Of a stretch of DNA of 43,662 nucleotides, positions 1-5,407 are shown one piece after another. The DNA is taken from the NCBI GenBank assembly GCA_018242525.1, contig JAFEBS010000071.1:1-43662 (forward strand), in the 5' to 3' direction. The notes beneath the pieces are model-generated. The model did no database searches. It saw only the letters and a list, made by a program, of their open reading frames with translations, and was not told where the DNA came from. This stretch comes from Planctomycetota bacterium. GTDB taxonomy: Bacteria; Planctomycetota; Planctomycetia; Planctomycetales; Planctomycetaceae. Position 1 is the first letter of the stretch, and each line of letters opens with the position of its first letter. The position numbers and the translations under genes were made by a program.

Positions 1-69
1 ACTTAGTGGGCGCTGGCCCTGATTGGACGCCCGTCGTCAATCGCGGGCAAGTTACCTTGGTCGTTCGGC
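1..69 (+). repeat. integron attC site (3' part, cut by window edge)
   Basis: Right half of an attC recombination site. The L' arm GCGGGCAAGTTACC is at 43-56 and the R' core GTTCGGC at 63-69, with the same spacing and nearly the same variable stem as the complete sites at 699-806 and 1254-1361. The matching R''/L'' arms lie upstream of base 1. R' is GTTCGGC rather than the textbook GTTRRRY. Confidence 0.8.
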
Positions 70-87
70 AGGAGAGAATTCGCGCAC

Positions 88-231
88 ATGACTGATGCAG
101 AAGCGGTCTCCAGGCGGGAACTCCAATTCGAAATCAGTGCTAACAAGCGGTTCAACTTGAGCCGCAGCGCCGGTTTGTTCATTGCTCGGTTCTGTCATCG
201 TTCGTCCTTTCTGGCCTCGCGGCCAAGTTAA
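88..231 (+). CDS. possible 47-aa cassette ORF
   Basis: The only methionine-started frame between the attC ending at 69 and the attC beginning at 138 starts at ATG 88 and stops inside the next attC at 231. It encodes 47 residues with no recognisable domain, and most of it is simply translated attC sequence. The cassette body is only about 70 bp, so this may be a gene-less or truncated cassette. A purine-rich stretch (ggagag, 71-76) precedes the start at an acceptable distance, but coding evidence is weak. Confidence 0.2.
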   Translation: MTDAEAVSRRELQFEISANKRFNLSRSAGLFIARFCHRSSFLASRPS

Positions 232-245
232 CCTGTTCGTTCGGC
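138..245 (+). repeat. integron attC site
   Basis: Complete 108-bp attC. R''-like core TGCTAAC is at 138-144, L'' GGTTCAACTTGAGCCGC at 149-165, L' GCGGCCAAGTTAACC at 219-233 and R' GTTCGGC at 239-245. L'' and the reverse complement of L' (GGTTAACTTGGCCGC) match except for two extra bases on the L'' side, which is the extrahelical-base arrangement expected of a folded attC bottom strand. The R'' core differs from the other sites, as expected when cassettes of different origin join. Confidence 0.88.
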
Positions 246-266
246 GTTGCGGCGCGATAGAGGATT

Positions 267-293
267 ACCACGAAGGACACGAAGAGCACGAAG
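267..293 (+). repeat. 27-bp inverted repeat, left arm
   Basis: Three tandem 9-bp units of the form NNCACGAAG ending directly before the ATG at 294. The perfect reverse complement lies at 668-694, two bases after the stop codon. The pair tightly encloses the GxxExxY gene inside an integron cassette. Confidence 0.9.
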
Positions 294-665
294 ATGGAAT
301 TTGACGAGCTTTCCAATCGCGTGATCGGTTGTGCGATCGAAGTTCATCGATTCCTCGGTCCTGGGTTGCTCGAACCCGCCTATGAGCAGTGTTTGGCGCA
401 TGAGTTGAATTGTCATGGAATTGCCTTCCAGGTTCAGCACCCGCAGCCGGTGCAATACAAGGACATTCAACTGGATTGTGGATATCGAATCGACATCCTG
501 GTCGAAAGCCAACTCATCGTTGAACTCAAGAGCGTCGAGGTCATCAAGGGGATTCATGAGGCCCAACTGCTGACTTACATGAAGCTGGCAGGAGTGAAGA
601 TCGGGCTCCTCATCAATTTCAACAACACCCGACTCAAAGACCGTATCAAGCGATTTGTTCTCTGA
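294..665 (+). CDS. GxxExxY family protein (PD-(D/E)XK-like)
   Basis: The 123-residue product carries the signature that names the family: G24, E27 and Y30 in GLLEPAY, preceded by a conserved IEVHR around His18. A nuclease-like core follows: Asp67 in RIDILV and Glu77-Leu-Lys79 in VELKS, matching the D...ExK arrangement of PD-(D/E)XK enzymes. The length is usual for the family, and its biological role is not established. ATG 294 is the first codon after the 27-bp left inverted repeat, and the stop is two bases before the right arm. The gene is the sole occupant of its cassette, between attC 138-245 and attC 699-806. I see no Shine-Dalgarno sequence other than the purine-rich repeat itself, so the repeat may supply the ribosome-binding site. 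Confidence 0.9.
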   Translation: MEFDELSNRVIGCAIEVHRFLGPGLLEPAYEQCLAHELNCHGIAFQVQHPQPVQYKDIQLDCGYRIDILVESQLIVELKSVEVIKGIHEAQLLTYMKLAGVKIGLLINFNNTRLKDRIKRFVL

Positions 666-667
666 TT

Positions 668-694
668 CTTCGTGCTCTTCGTGTCCTTCGTGGT
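668..694 (+). repeat. 27-bp inverted repeat, right arm
   Basis: Perfect reverse complement of 267-293, made of three 9-bp units CTTCGTGNN. It starts two bases after the stop codon of the GxxExxY gene and ends four bases before the next attC. Transcribed with the left arm, the two could form a 27-bp stem around the message. Confidence 0.9.
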
Positions 695-698
695 GAAA

Positions 699-806
699 GC
701 CGAACGAGGCGGTCAACTTGACCCGCAGCCGGTGGTGGTTCAAAGTGTTGGTGTGTTGATTGGAGGCCTGTCGTTGGGCGCGGGCAAGTTACCTTTTTCG
801 TTCGGC
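699..806 (+). repeat. integron attC site
   Basis: Complete 108-bp attC with R'' GCCGAAC at 699-705, L'' GGTCAACTTGACCCGC at 711-726, L' GCGGGCAAGTTACC at 780-793 and R' GTTCGGC at 800-806. R'' and R' are perfect complements. L''/L' pair with two unpaired bases. This is the clearest reference site in the array. Confidence 0.93.
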
Positions 807-813
807 AGCAAAA

Positions 814-1224
814 ATGGCCCATGTGATACGAGACCAAGGGACATCAGCACGCGTTGGAATGGTCAGGAGTCGTGTCCGACTCTTTTTGTTGGCGATAGCG
901 ATTGTGTTCTGCTTCTGGGGCCTCACTGCAACTTGGGGCATTGCAGATGTCGTCGCCACCGCCCACCAAAGCGCACAAGGGTTGAATCAGGAATTGGGGC
1001 CGCTGAATCGGCTGGATTTCGATCCGGACGTGCGGCCGTCGCTCGGTGAAAAGAAAATGCCGTGGTATTTCGTGGGAAACGCTTCATCCCCCTTTCCCTT
1101 CATCGTCGCCGTTGATTTCGTCTATGCGGTGGGATCGACGGCGGGGCAGCGATCACGCGAGTATATCTTTTGGTTCTTTGGACTCAAGCTTCCCGTTTAC
1201 CAACGAGTTGACTGGATGTCGTGA
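814..1224 (+). CDS. hypothetical cassette membrane protein
   Basis: A 136-residue product that I do not recognise. ATG 814 is preferred because it is the first methionine after the attC ending at 806; an upstream in-frame methionine at 760 would lie inside the attC. The N-terminus is basic (several Arg) and is followed by a hydrophobic segment, roughly residues 22-45 (LFLLAIAIVFCFWG), consistent with a signal anchor. The remainder includes a second moderately hydrophobic aromatic stretch near the C-terminus (FWFFGLKLPVY). It is the only gene of its cassette and probably acts at the membrane. Confidence 0.6.
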   Translation: MAHVIRDQGTSARVGMVRSRVRLFLLAIAIVFCFWGLTATWGIADVVATAHQSAQGLNQELGPLNRLDFDPDVRPSLGEKKMPWYFVGNASSPFPFIVAVDFVYAVGSTAGQRSREYIFWFFGLKLPVYQRVDWMS

Positions 1225-1253
1225 ACATAAAAGATGGCACGACAAATGCATTG

Positions 1254-1361
1254 GCCGAACGATGCGGTCAACTTGACCCGCAGTCGCTGGCGGTTCAAAG
1301 TGTTGACGTGTTGATTGGAAGCCCGTCATTGATCGCGGGCAAGTTACCTTTGTCGTTCGAC
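1254..1361 (+). repeat. integron attC site
   Basis: Complete 108-bp attC: R'' GCCGAAC 1254-1260, L'' GGTCAACTTGACCCGC 1266-1281, L' GCGGGCAAGTTACC 1335-1348, R' GTTCGAC 1355-1361. It is nearly identical in the variable stem to the site at 699-806, and this homogeneity is typical of chromosomal (sedentary) integrons. R' carries one change (GTTCGAC). Confidence 0.92.
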
Positions 1362-1389
1362 AAGTTAAGAAGGACAACAAGCGTACACG

Positions 1390-1842
1390 ATGAGATTTCC
1401 GTTAAACGTTTCGAAACAGAGAAAATGCCCGGTTTGCAAACGTGACGGCCCGGGCACTCATTTGCCAGCTACCCCGAGACCCGAGGTGACATCGCTTTCA
1501 TTTCTGTCGATGCCCGTTGGCACGAAGAAGCTGGACTCACTTCTGACCATTGGATGGGACTCAGGGCTGGTAAAGCATAAACTTTCCCGAACATCCATCG
1601 GTGACAGCTTCACGGCCGTAAAATACTCGGGCGAATACAATGGCCGCTCGCAACTTGATGTGGAATTCTGCTCAACTGAATGCATGCGTAAGTTCTTCAA
1701 CGCGATCGTCGATGAACTTGAACGCCGTATGCATGAGAAACAGCTGGAACTGAACGATGCTCGTGCATTCGTTGAAGAGCAGCAAAATGCAAGCAGGCCG
1801 AACCAAGCGGTGAACCGGAACCGCCGATCACGCGAGTCCTAA
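1390..1842 (+). CDS. cysteine-motif cassette protein, likely zinc-binding
   Basis: A 150-residue product with an N-terminal CPVC pair (Cys13, Cys16) and a second pair in FCSTEC (Cys94, Cys98). The four could coordinate one zinc. A predicted helical, charged segment follows (VDELERRMHEKQLELNDARAF is its core, about residues 107-128). I do not recognise the family. The final 15 or so residues (NQAVNRNRRSRES) are encoded by the R''/L'' arm of the next attC at 1797-1887, so that basic tail is recombination-site sequence rather than part of the folded domain. Start ATG 1390 is the first suitable codon after the preceding attC. Confidence 0.6.
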   Translation: MRFPLNVSKQRKCPVCKRDGPGTHLPATPRPEVTSLSFLSMPVGTKKLDSLLTIGWDSGLVKHKLSRTSIGDSFTAVKYSGEYNGRSQLDVEFCSTECMRKFFNAIVDELERRMHEKQLELNDARAFVEEQQNASRPNQAVNRNRRSRES

Positions 1843-1887
1843 AGTCAATGTCTTCTTGCGGCGGCCCGGTTACCGCCAACGTTAGGC
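1797..1887 (+). repeat. integron attC site
   Basis: A 91-bp attC: R'' GCCGAAC 1797-1803, L'' GCGGTGAACCGGAACCGC from 1807, L' around 1862-1877 (GCGGCCCGGTTACCGC) and R' GTTAGGC 1881-1887. This R' fits the canonical GTTRRRY, unlike most others in the array. The 3' end of the preceding gene lies within it. Confidence 0.85.
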
Positions 1888-1910
1888 GGATAGAATGTAG
1901 GAACCGGATT

Positions 1911-2450
1911 GTGTGGACTCGCACTTGGAAAAAGCTGCTTGCCCTGTCTCCAATTGCGGGCTACTCAGCCTCAATGGCAATCCTCGTCCTGATCGCGGTG
2001 ACGCTTGGCGTGATCGAACAACTTCGCTTTGGCCACAATTACGTCGACAGCATCATGCCCTACGGCAACAGACTCTTTGACGTAGCGGGGTATCTGGCGT
2101 TTGCTTGCATTGCCGTGCATCTCGCGTTGCAGATTACACTCACGTGGCGGTACCGTCTCATCACCACGCTCGTTGTAATCGCGTTTTACGTGTCGTCGTA
2201 CTGCCTGCTTTCATTCCAGGGCAAATACCACGCATCTCGCTCCGGTCAACATCGTTGGGAATCCGTTGGGTTGGCCGCAGTTGATCAGAACCTGTGGCAT
2301 GCGAAAGGTGTATTTTGGCAGCCTTTTCGGAACGTGTATGGCAAAGACAGTTTTCAGGCAACATCACTCGGTTATTTTTTCTCTCCTCTCATCATCCTTG
2401 ACCGTGCGTTCGTACATCGGACAATCAATCTCTTCGACGCCGACCACTGA
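1911..2450 (+). CDS. hypothetical cassette membrane protein
   Basis: The frame is open from 1848, but that start lies inside the attC. GTG 1911 (residues VWTRTWKKLLALSP) or ATG 1974 are more plausible starts, and I chose GTG 1911. The protein (179 residues from this start) has three strongly hydrophobic segments: one beginning near ATG 1974 (MAILVLIAVTLGVI), one around LAFACIAVHLALQI and one around LVVIAFYVSSYCLL, followed by a polar C-terminal third. No family is recognised. It is a single-gene cassette between attC 1797-1887 and the degenerate site at 2462. Confidence 0.55.
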   Translation: MWTRTWKKLLALSPIAGYSASMAILVLIAVTLGVIEQLRFGHNYVDSIMPYGNRLFDVAGYLAFACIAVHLALQITLTWRYRLITTLVVIAFYVSSYCLLSFQGKYHASRSGQHRWESVGLAAVDQNLWHAKGVFWQPFRNVYGKDSFQATSLGYFFSPLIILDRAFVHRTINLFDADH

Positions 2451-2461
2451 CTTGTGGCGCC

Positions 2462-2510
2462 GCCTAACAAGCGGTTCAACCCGACGTGTGCCGCGGTCGG
2501 GCTTGGGGTA
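2462..2510 (+). repeat. degenerate attC (5' half)
   Basis: R'' GCCTAAC (2462-2468) is followed by GCGGTTCAACCCGACG (2471-2486), a classic attC left arm, then a partial complementary arm (GGTCGGGCTTGGGG, about 2495-2508). No R' core follows at the expected distance. A second R''/L''-like fragment (TGCGAAC at 2577-2583, CGGTTGAACGTGAGCGGCG at 2587-2605) runs straight into the truncated PIN gene. This looks like two eroded or recombined attC sites. Confidence 0.6.
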
Positions 2511-2573
2511 CAATCAACGGTCACTTGAGCGGCCCAAGATTTGGTATGATCTCGGAAGTCGCTCACGAAAACC

Positions 2574-2918
2574 GTGTGCGAACAACCGGTTGAACGTGAG
2601 CGGCGGTCAACGCTTGCGGCGGAACGGTTGGAGTCGCTGGACGGCATTCCAGTGCTGCCGAATGCTCCGGCGATTCCTCAAATCGCCGACGAAATCATGT
2701 CGCTTGGCGTCTTGCCCGCAAAGGCCCAGGTCGATGCGCTGCATATCGCTGCGGCAGCACATCATCGGATACAATACCTGCTGACGTGGAATTGCAAGCA
2801 CATTGCCAATGCCAAAATACTTCCGCGCGTCCATACGGTATTGGCACACTTGGGCATTCCGATACCGATCATTTGCACTCCCGAGGAGCTGTTGGGCGAT
2901 GACATGGAAAACAATTGA
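2574..2918 (+). pseudogene. PIN-domain toxin fragment (VapC-like), N-terminus missing
   Basis: The 114-residue frame matches the C-terminal two thirds of a PIN ribonuclease of the type II toxin-antitoxin kind. It includes VDALHIAAAAHH and YLLTWNCKHIANA, the conserved DALHIA Asp and the WN..H..N region, and ends in the usual ICTPEELLGD. The family's N-terminal portion, about 60 residues including the first catalytic Asp strand (typically YLETT or similar), is absent. In its place the frame starts in attC-like sequence (2577-2605). The active site therefore lacks at least one of its acidic residues, and I expect no nuclease activity. The downstream antitoxin-like gene overlaps it by 20 bp and seems intact. 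Confidence 0.75.
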
Positions 2919-3126
2919 TTCGACAATCGAAGAGATTCATCAGACGCGACGTGCAATCTCCGACCGATTCGGTGGTGATGTTGCGGCGATTGCGGAAGAT
3001 GCGGCACGTCGATTGGCGGCGTCGAATCGCCCAATATGGCAACCGCAAGATGACGAACAAACGCATCCACCGGAGCCGGCGACCGGGCCGGTTTCAAGTG
3101 GGCAGTCTTCACCGCCGGCCCGGTGA
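2899..3126 (+). CDS. small antitoxin-like partner of PIN gene
   Basis: 75 residues from ATG 2899, overlapping the end of the PIN frame by 20 bp, which suggests translational coupling. The N-terminal part (TIEEIHQTRRAISDRFGGD, then AAIAEDAARR) resembles the short helical proteins commonly encoded next to this PIN subfamily, which carry an EE(V/I)...R...S.RFGGD motif. I infer an antitoxin role from that position and motif, not from a known activity. The last 25 residues (from about THPPEPATGP) are translated attC sequence, and the stop at 3124-3126 lies in its L' arm. Confidence 0.65.
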   Translation: MTWKTIDSTIEEIHQTRRAISDRFGGDVAAIAEDAARRLAASNRPIWQPQDDEQTHPPEPATGPVSSGQSSPPAR

Positions 3127-3141
3127 TGCGGGGCGTTCGGC
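3052..3141 (+). repeat. integron attC site
   Basis: A 90-bp attC: R'' GACGAAC 3052-3058, L'' GCATCCACCGGAGCCGGCG 3063-3081, L' CGCCGGCCCGGTGATGC 3113-3129 and R' GTTCGGC 3135-3141. L'' matches the complement of L' with two extra bases, the extrahelical-base pattern of genuine attC sites. The stem sequence is unrelated to the 108-bp sites. Confidence 0.9.
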
Positions 3142-3155
3142 AGAGGGGCGTTCGT

Positions 3156-3689
3156 ATGGATGAACTCCGTTACTTCCGCGAACATCCGCCTTCCTGCATC
3201 GCGGGATTTGCGGCACGTTCCGTTGAACGGCCTCAAATTGGCTTCGACGGACATGGTCGAGAACTCAACACATTCTTCAATCTGAGTTGCCGATGTGGAT
3301 GCGATCAACATCACGTTCTTGGCTATTACTGGCATAATCCCGACTATCACAATGTACTTGTTTTCCTCAGTCCACTCACCTTGCACTGTGTCCAATGCAA
3401 CAGCAATTCAGAGCTGGTAGATACGAATCGCCATGGGTACGACGCGGAACTCGGTGGTATCGTTGCCACGGCGCGCGGTGAAGGAGACTCGTCGGCATTC
3501 AATTGCGATGTATGCGGACCGAAACCCTTCGCAATTTGTGTTCGATTCGAGTATTCGGAGGCATTGTTTGATGAGGATTATGCTGATTTCCGTGGCCGGG
3601 AACAGGATCTATTCAGTTGGTTCAGTATCGTCGGTCATTGCACAGGTTGCTCACGGCTGATACCAATTACCGAATTCGAATGTGCATAA
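3156..3689 (+). CDS. cysteine-rich cassette protein, unknown function
   Basis: A 177-residue product starting at ATG 3156, chosen because a Shine-Dalgarno-like AGAGGGG (3143-3149) precedes it at about 7 bases and upstream methionines lie in the attC. Cysteine pairs occur in SCRCGC, HCVQCN, NCDVCGP and HCTGCS, so one or two zinc sites are likely. The protein is rich in aromatic and acidic residues, and I do not recognise the family. It ends 15 bp before a 25-bp repeat (3705-3729). Confidence 0.6.
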   Translation: MDELRYFREHPPSCIAGFAARSVERPQIGFDGHGRELNTFFNLSCRCGCDQHHVLGYYWHNPDYHNVLVFLSPLTLHCVQCNSNSELVDTNRHGYDAELGGIVATARGEGDSSAFNCDVCGPKPFAICVRFEYSEALFDEDYADFRGREQDLFSWFSIVGHCTGCSRLIPITEFECA

Positions 3690-3704
3690 GGATGCTCCCA
3701 TTTT

Positions 3705-3729
3705 AGCCGGAAAAAACAAGGGTGTCAGG
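3705..3729 (+). repeat. 25-bp direct repeat, copy 1
   Basis: Begins AGCCGGAAAAAACAAGG and ends GGTGTCAGG. An identical copy is at 4532-4556. The two flank the GspE-N/zinc-finger cassette. In the second copy the repeat ends exactly at the 5' boundary of the group II intron. Confidence 0.9.
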
Positions 3730-3910
3730 AACCAAAAGCGTAGATTGAACGCGAAAAACACTCTCAACCCCACCGCGCCCCGGCCCCTCGATCCTCGACC
3801 GGAAATCGTCGTGACATCGTACTCGGTGCCGAGTAGAGTGCCGACACTGACGTGGAACGGTCGCGATTGATTCCGCATACGGTCGTTCCACCCACCCACG
3901 AAGCGGAAAA
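3730..3910 (+). other. non-coding stretch
   Basis: No supported gene. It is C-rich in its first half (CCCCACCGCGCCCCGGCCCC around 3769-3788). It separates repeat copy 1 from the short hairpin attC. Confidence 0.5.
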
Positions 3911-3985
3911 GTTCAACGGACGATCTATCCGGCATTGTCCGGCCTTCGGGCCGGACGATGCCGGATAGATCGCAATACGTTCGGC
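3911..3985 (+). repeat. short hairpin attC site
   Basis: A 23-bp stem with a single T/C mismatch (3922-3944 with 3949-3971) closed by a TTCG tetraloop. R''-like GTTCAAC is at 3911-3917 and R' GTTCGGC at 3979-3985. The R' core identical to neighbouring sites and its position just before a cassette gene favour attC over a terminator. The missing extrahelical bases and atypical R'' lower confidence. Confidence 0.65.
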
Positions 3986-3994
3986 GACTACAAA

Positions 3995-4510
3995 ATGCTT
4001 TCAACTTCCGAAGTCGAAATGCTTCATGTCGACGATCAGATACTCATGGCGCTTCCCGAACATGTTGCGCGTCAGTACAACGTCCTTCCTGTTGCAAGGG
4101 ATGAAACAGGCTTACACTTGGTTGTTCCGGCGTCAACTCTCGAGCAAGAAGTATCGATTGTTGATGAAATACGATACTACGCCGTCGACGATCAAATCAG
4201 CTACCAAACCGCAGCGTTGACTGATCTATCTCCGAAGATTGACTATTTATGGGCGCGGCTGAAGTCTACCGTCCATTCATGCGGGCGACGTTTCTTCTTT
4301 CGTTTTCGCTGTCCCAAGGTATGGGCATCGCTCGCGCCCACGTCGACACCCGGAATTCGGTTCTGCGACGTCTGCCACAAGAACGTCTACTTTGCATCCA
4401 CCGCAGATGAGCTGGAACTGCACGCGCGAGCGGGGCACTGTACTGCGTATTCCCAGGTTCACACATGGGGCGAATTAACCTCGCTAATCGGTGACGTCTG
4501 CGAACTATGA
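3995..4510 (+). CDS. GspE N-terminal-like / zinc-finger fusion, cassette gene
   Basis: A 171-residue product from ATG 3995, ten bases after the R' core. Residues about 12-75 (LPEHVARQYNVLPVARDETG then LHLVVP) resemble the N-terminal domain of type II secretion/MshE ATPases, which binds cyclic di-GMP in some members; that activity is not implied here. The C-terminal half has CGRRFFFRFRCPKVW, RFCDVCHKNVYFA and HARAGHC. I recall this Cys/Trp/His arrangement as a C-terminal module of uncharacterised planctomycete and myxobacterial proteins. No ATPase domain is present, so it is not a secretion motor. Alternative upstream starts would fall in the attC hairpin. Confidence 0.65.
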   Translation: MLSTSEVEMLHVDDQILMALPEHVARQYNVLPVARDETGLHLVVPASTLEQEVSIVDEIRYYAVDDQISYQTAALTDLSPKIDYLWARLKSTVHSCGRRFFFRFRCPKVWASLAPTSTPGIRFCDVCHKNVYFASTADELELHARAGHCTAYSQVHTWGELTSLIGDVCEL

Positions 4511-4531
4511 TTCTCAACGTCGTCCAGCGCC

Positions 4532-4556
4532 AGCCGGAAAAAACAAGGGTGTCAGG
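4532..4556 (+). repeat. 25-bp direct repeat, copy 2
   Basis: Identical to 3705-3729. Its last base is immediately followed by GTGCG, the predicted first bases of the group II intron. Confidence 0.9.
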
Positions 4557-4920
4557 GTGCGCCAGCAGAAGCCGGAGGAATGTAGCGAATGCAAGTTTCG
4601 CACAAGGTAAGACCTAGCCAGTCGCCTTGGCCTCGAGTGATGCGTCGTGTCGGGCAACTGGCAGGGCGAAGCGTTCACAGAGGAAAGACCGGGCCGTGTA
4701 TTGAGCTCCGAAAACATCATTTTGTGGCAGCCGACCTTATCCTGACAAGGGGAAGGCAACAATGACGTCGCACGACAAAGGCGAGTACGACATCAATCCC
4801 ACGGAGTCTAAGACCACGAGCACGGTTGGAAACAGTCCTTGCAGAAGCTGGGAGATCCCGGGAGCATCCACGTCTTCGGACGTGGATCGGTCGGAGAAGG
4901 CGAGATGCCACAATGCCGAC

Positions 4921-5064
4921 ATGCACGCGACCGGGAAGTCAGACAGTCTCGTAGTACCTGAGAAGCGGGCGAACAATGCTGGACATCGAACGGCAGCGGA
5001 GTCCGTGGAGGAAAGGGGGCTGACCAAGGAAAATGTCAAACAGTTGATAAGGGTCCGGACTTAG
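4921..5064 (+). pseudogene. group II intron-encoded protein, N-terminal remnant
   Basis: The frame from ATG 4921 encodes GKSDSLVVPEKRANNAG and AAESVEERGLTKENV. This is the characteristic N-terminal leader of bacterial group II intron reverse transcriptase/maturases, just upstream of the RT domain. It stops after 47 residues, and no RT, maturase or endonuclease sequence follows before domain V. The same frame is open from 4762, but the upstream 53 residues correspond to ribozyme sequence and are unlikely to be translated. It is a fossil of a deletion within domain IV. Confidence 0.8.
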
Positions 5065-5171
5065 AGCCGGGTTTCCCCTATTGTACGGACTGTTTGGCAT
5101 ACGAATGACGACACGCATTGGTCAAGGAGACTTGCCCATGGAATGAAATCATCCGTCATTATCCAAGGTAA

Positions 5172-5205
5172 GAGCCGTATGCGGTAATTCCGCACGTACG
5201 GATCT
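5172..5205 (+). ncRNA. group II intron domain V
   Basis: A 34-nt hairpin beginning GAGCCGTATGCGG, closing through TAAT, and ending GTACGGATCT. The AGC catalytic triad is at 5173-5175. It is the best-conserved part of the ribozyme and the main support for the intron call. Confidence 0.88.
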
Positions 5206-5238
5206 GTGCGGGGGGCCGCCCGTAAGGGCGGTCCCTAC

Positions 5239-5264
5239 CGCGATAAGTTACCTGGTCGTTCGGT
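5239..5264 (+). repeat. attC 3' half at the intron boundary
   Basis: L' CGCGATAAGTTACC (5239-5252) and R' GTTCGGT (5258-5264) keep the spacing of the 108-bp sites. The left arms are missing and the group II intron occupies that position. This is the last attC seen; chromosomal genes follow. Confidence 0.75.
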
Positions 5265-5407
5265 TGAGCACCGGGTTTTCGGCCCAACGGGCAGTCAACG
5301 GCGCGGCGATTGCGGGTTTGCGTCGCGATCTGTAGGTTTGCCATTTCAACGTCCGTCTGGTGTTGATGTCTGGCTGGCCCGTTCTGAACGGTCCCTGCGA
5401 GGTGAAC

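Larger units (their letters stand above)
4557..5238 (+). mobile_element. group II intron, internally deleted
   Basis: The 5' end is GTGCG (4557-4561), the conserved group II start. The following sequence (GGAATGTAGCGAATGCAAG, 4575-4593) fits domain I. A domain V hairpin is at 5172-5205 and a domain VI-like stem (GGGCCGCCC / GGGCGGTCCC) follows. The 3' end is placed at TAC 5236-5238. Only the N-terminal part of the intron-encoded protein remains, so the element is about 680 bp instead of roughly 2 kb and cannot move on its own. The base after the 3' end begins an attC L' arm (CGCGATAAGTTACC). The intron lies on the same strand as the cassettes. I cannot assign the class reliably. Confidence 0.85.

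Noticed and set aside
267..694. CRISPR-like array from the repeated CACGAAG units
   Set aside because: Units are contiguous 9-mers with no spacers, arranged as inverted arms. No CRISPR array or cas gene is seen anywhere in the window, despite the CHAT gene.
3922..3971. Strong TTCG hairpin as a rho-independent terminator
   Set aside because: No U-tract follows. The flanking R' core GTTCGGC at the distance expected of an attC and the position before a cassette gene fit a short attC better.
4762..5064. 100-residue gene in the intron region
   Set aside because: Only the last 47 codons resemble an intron-encoded protein; the rest is ribozyme sequence. Annotated as an IEP remnant.
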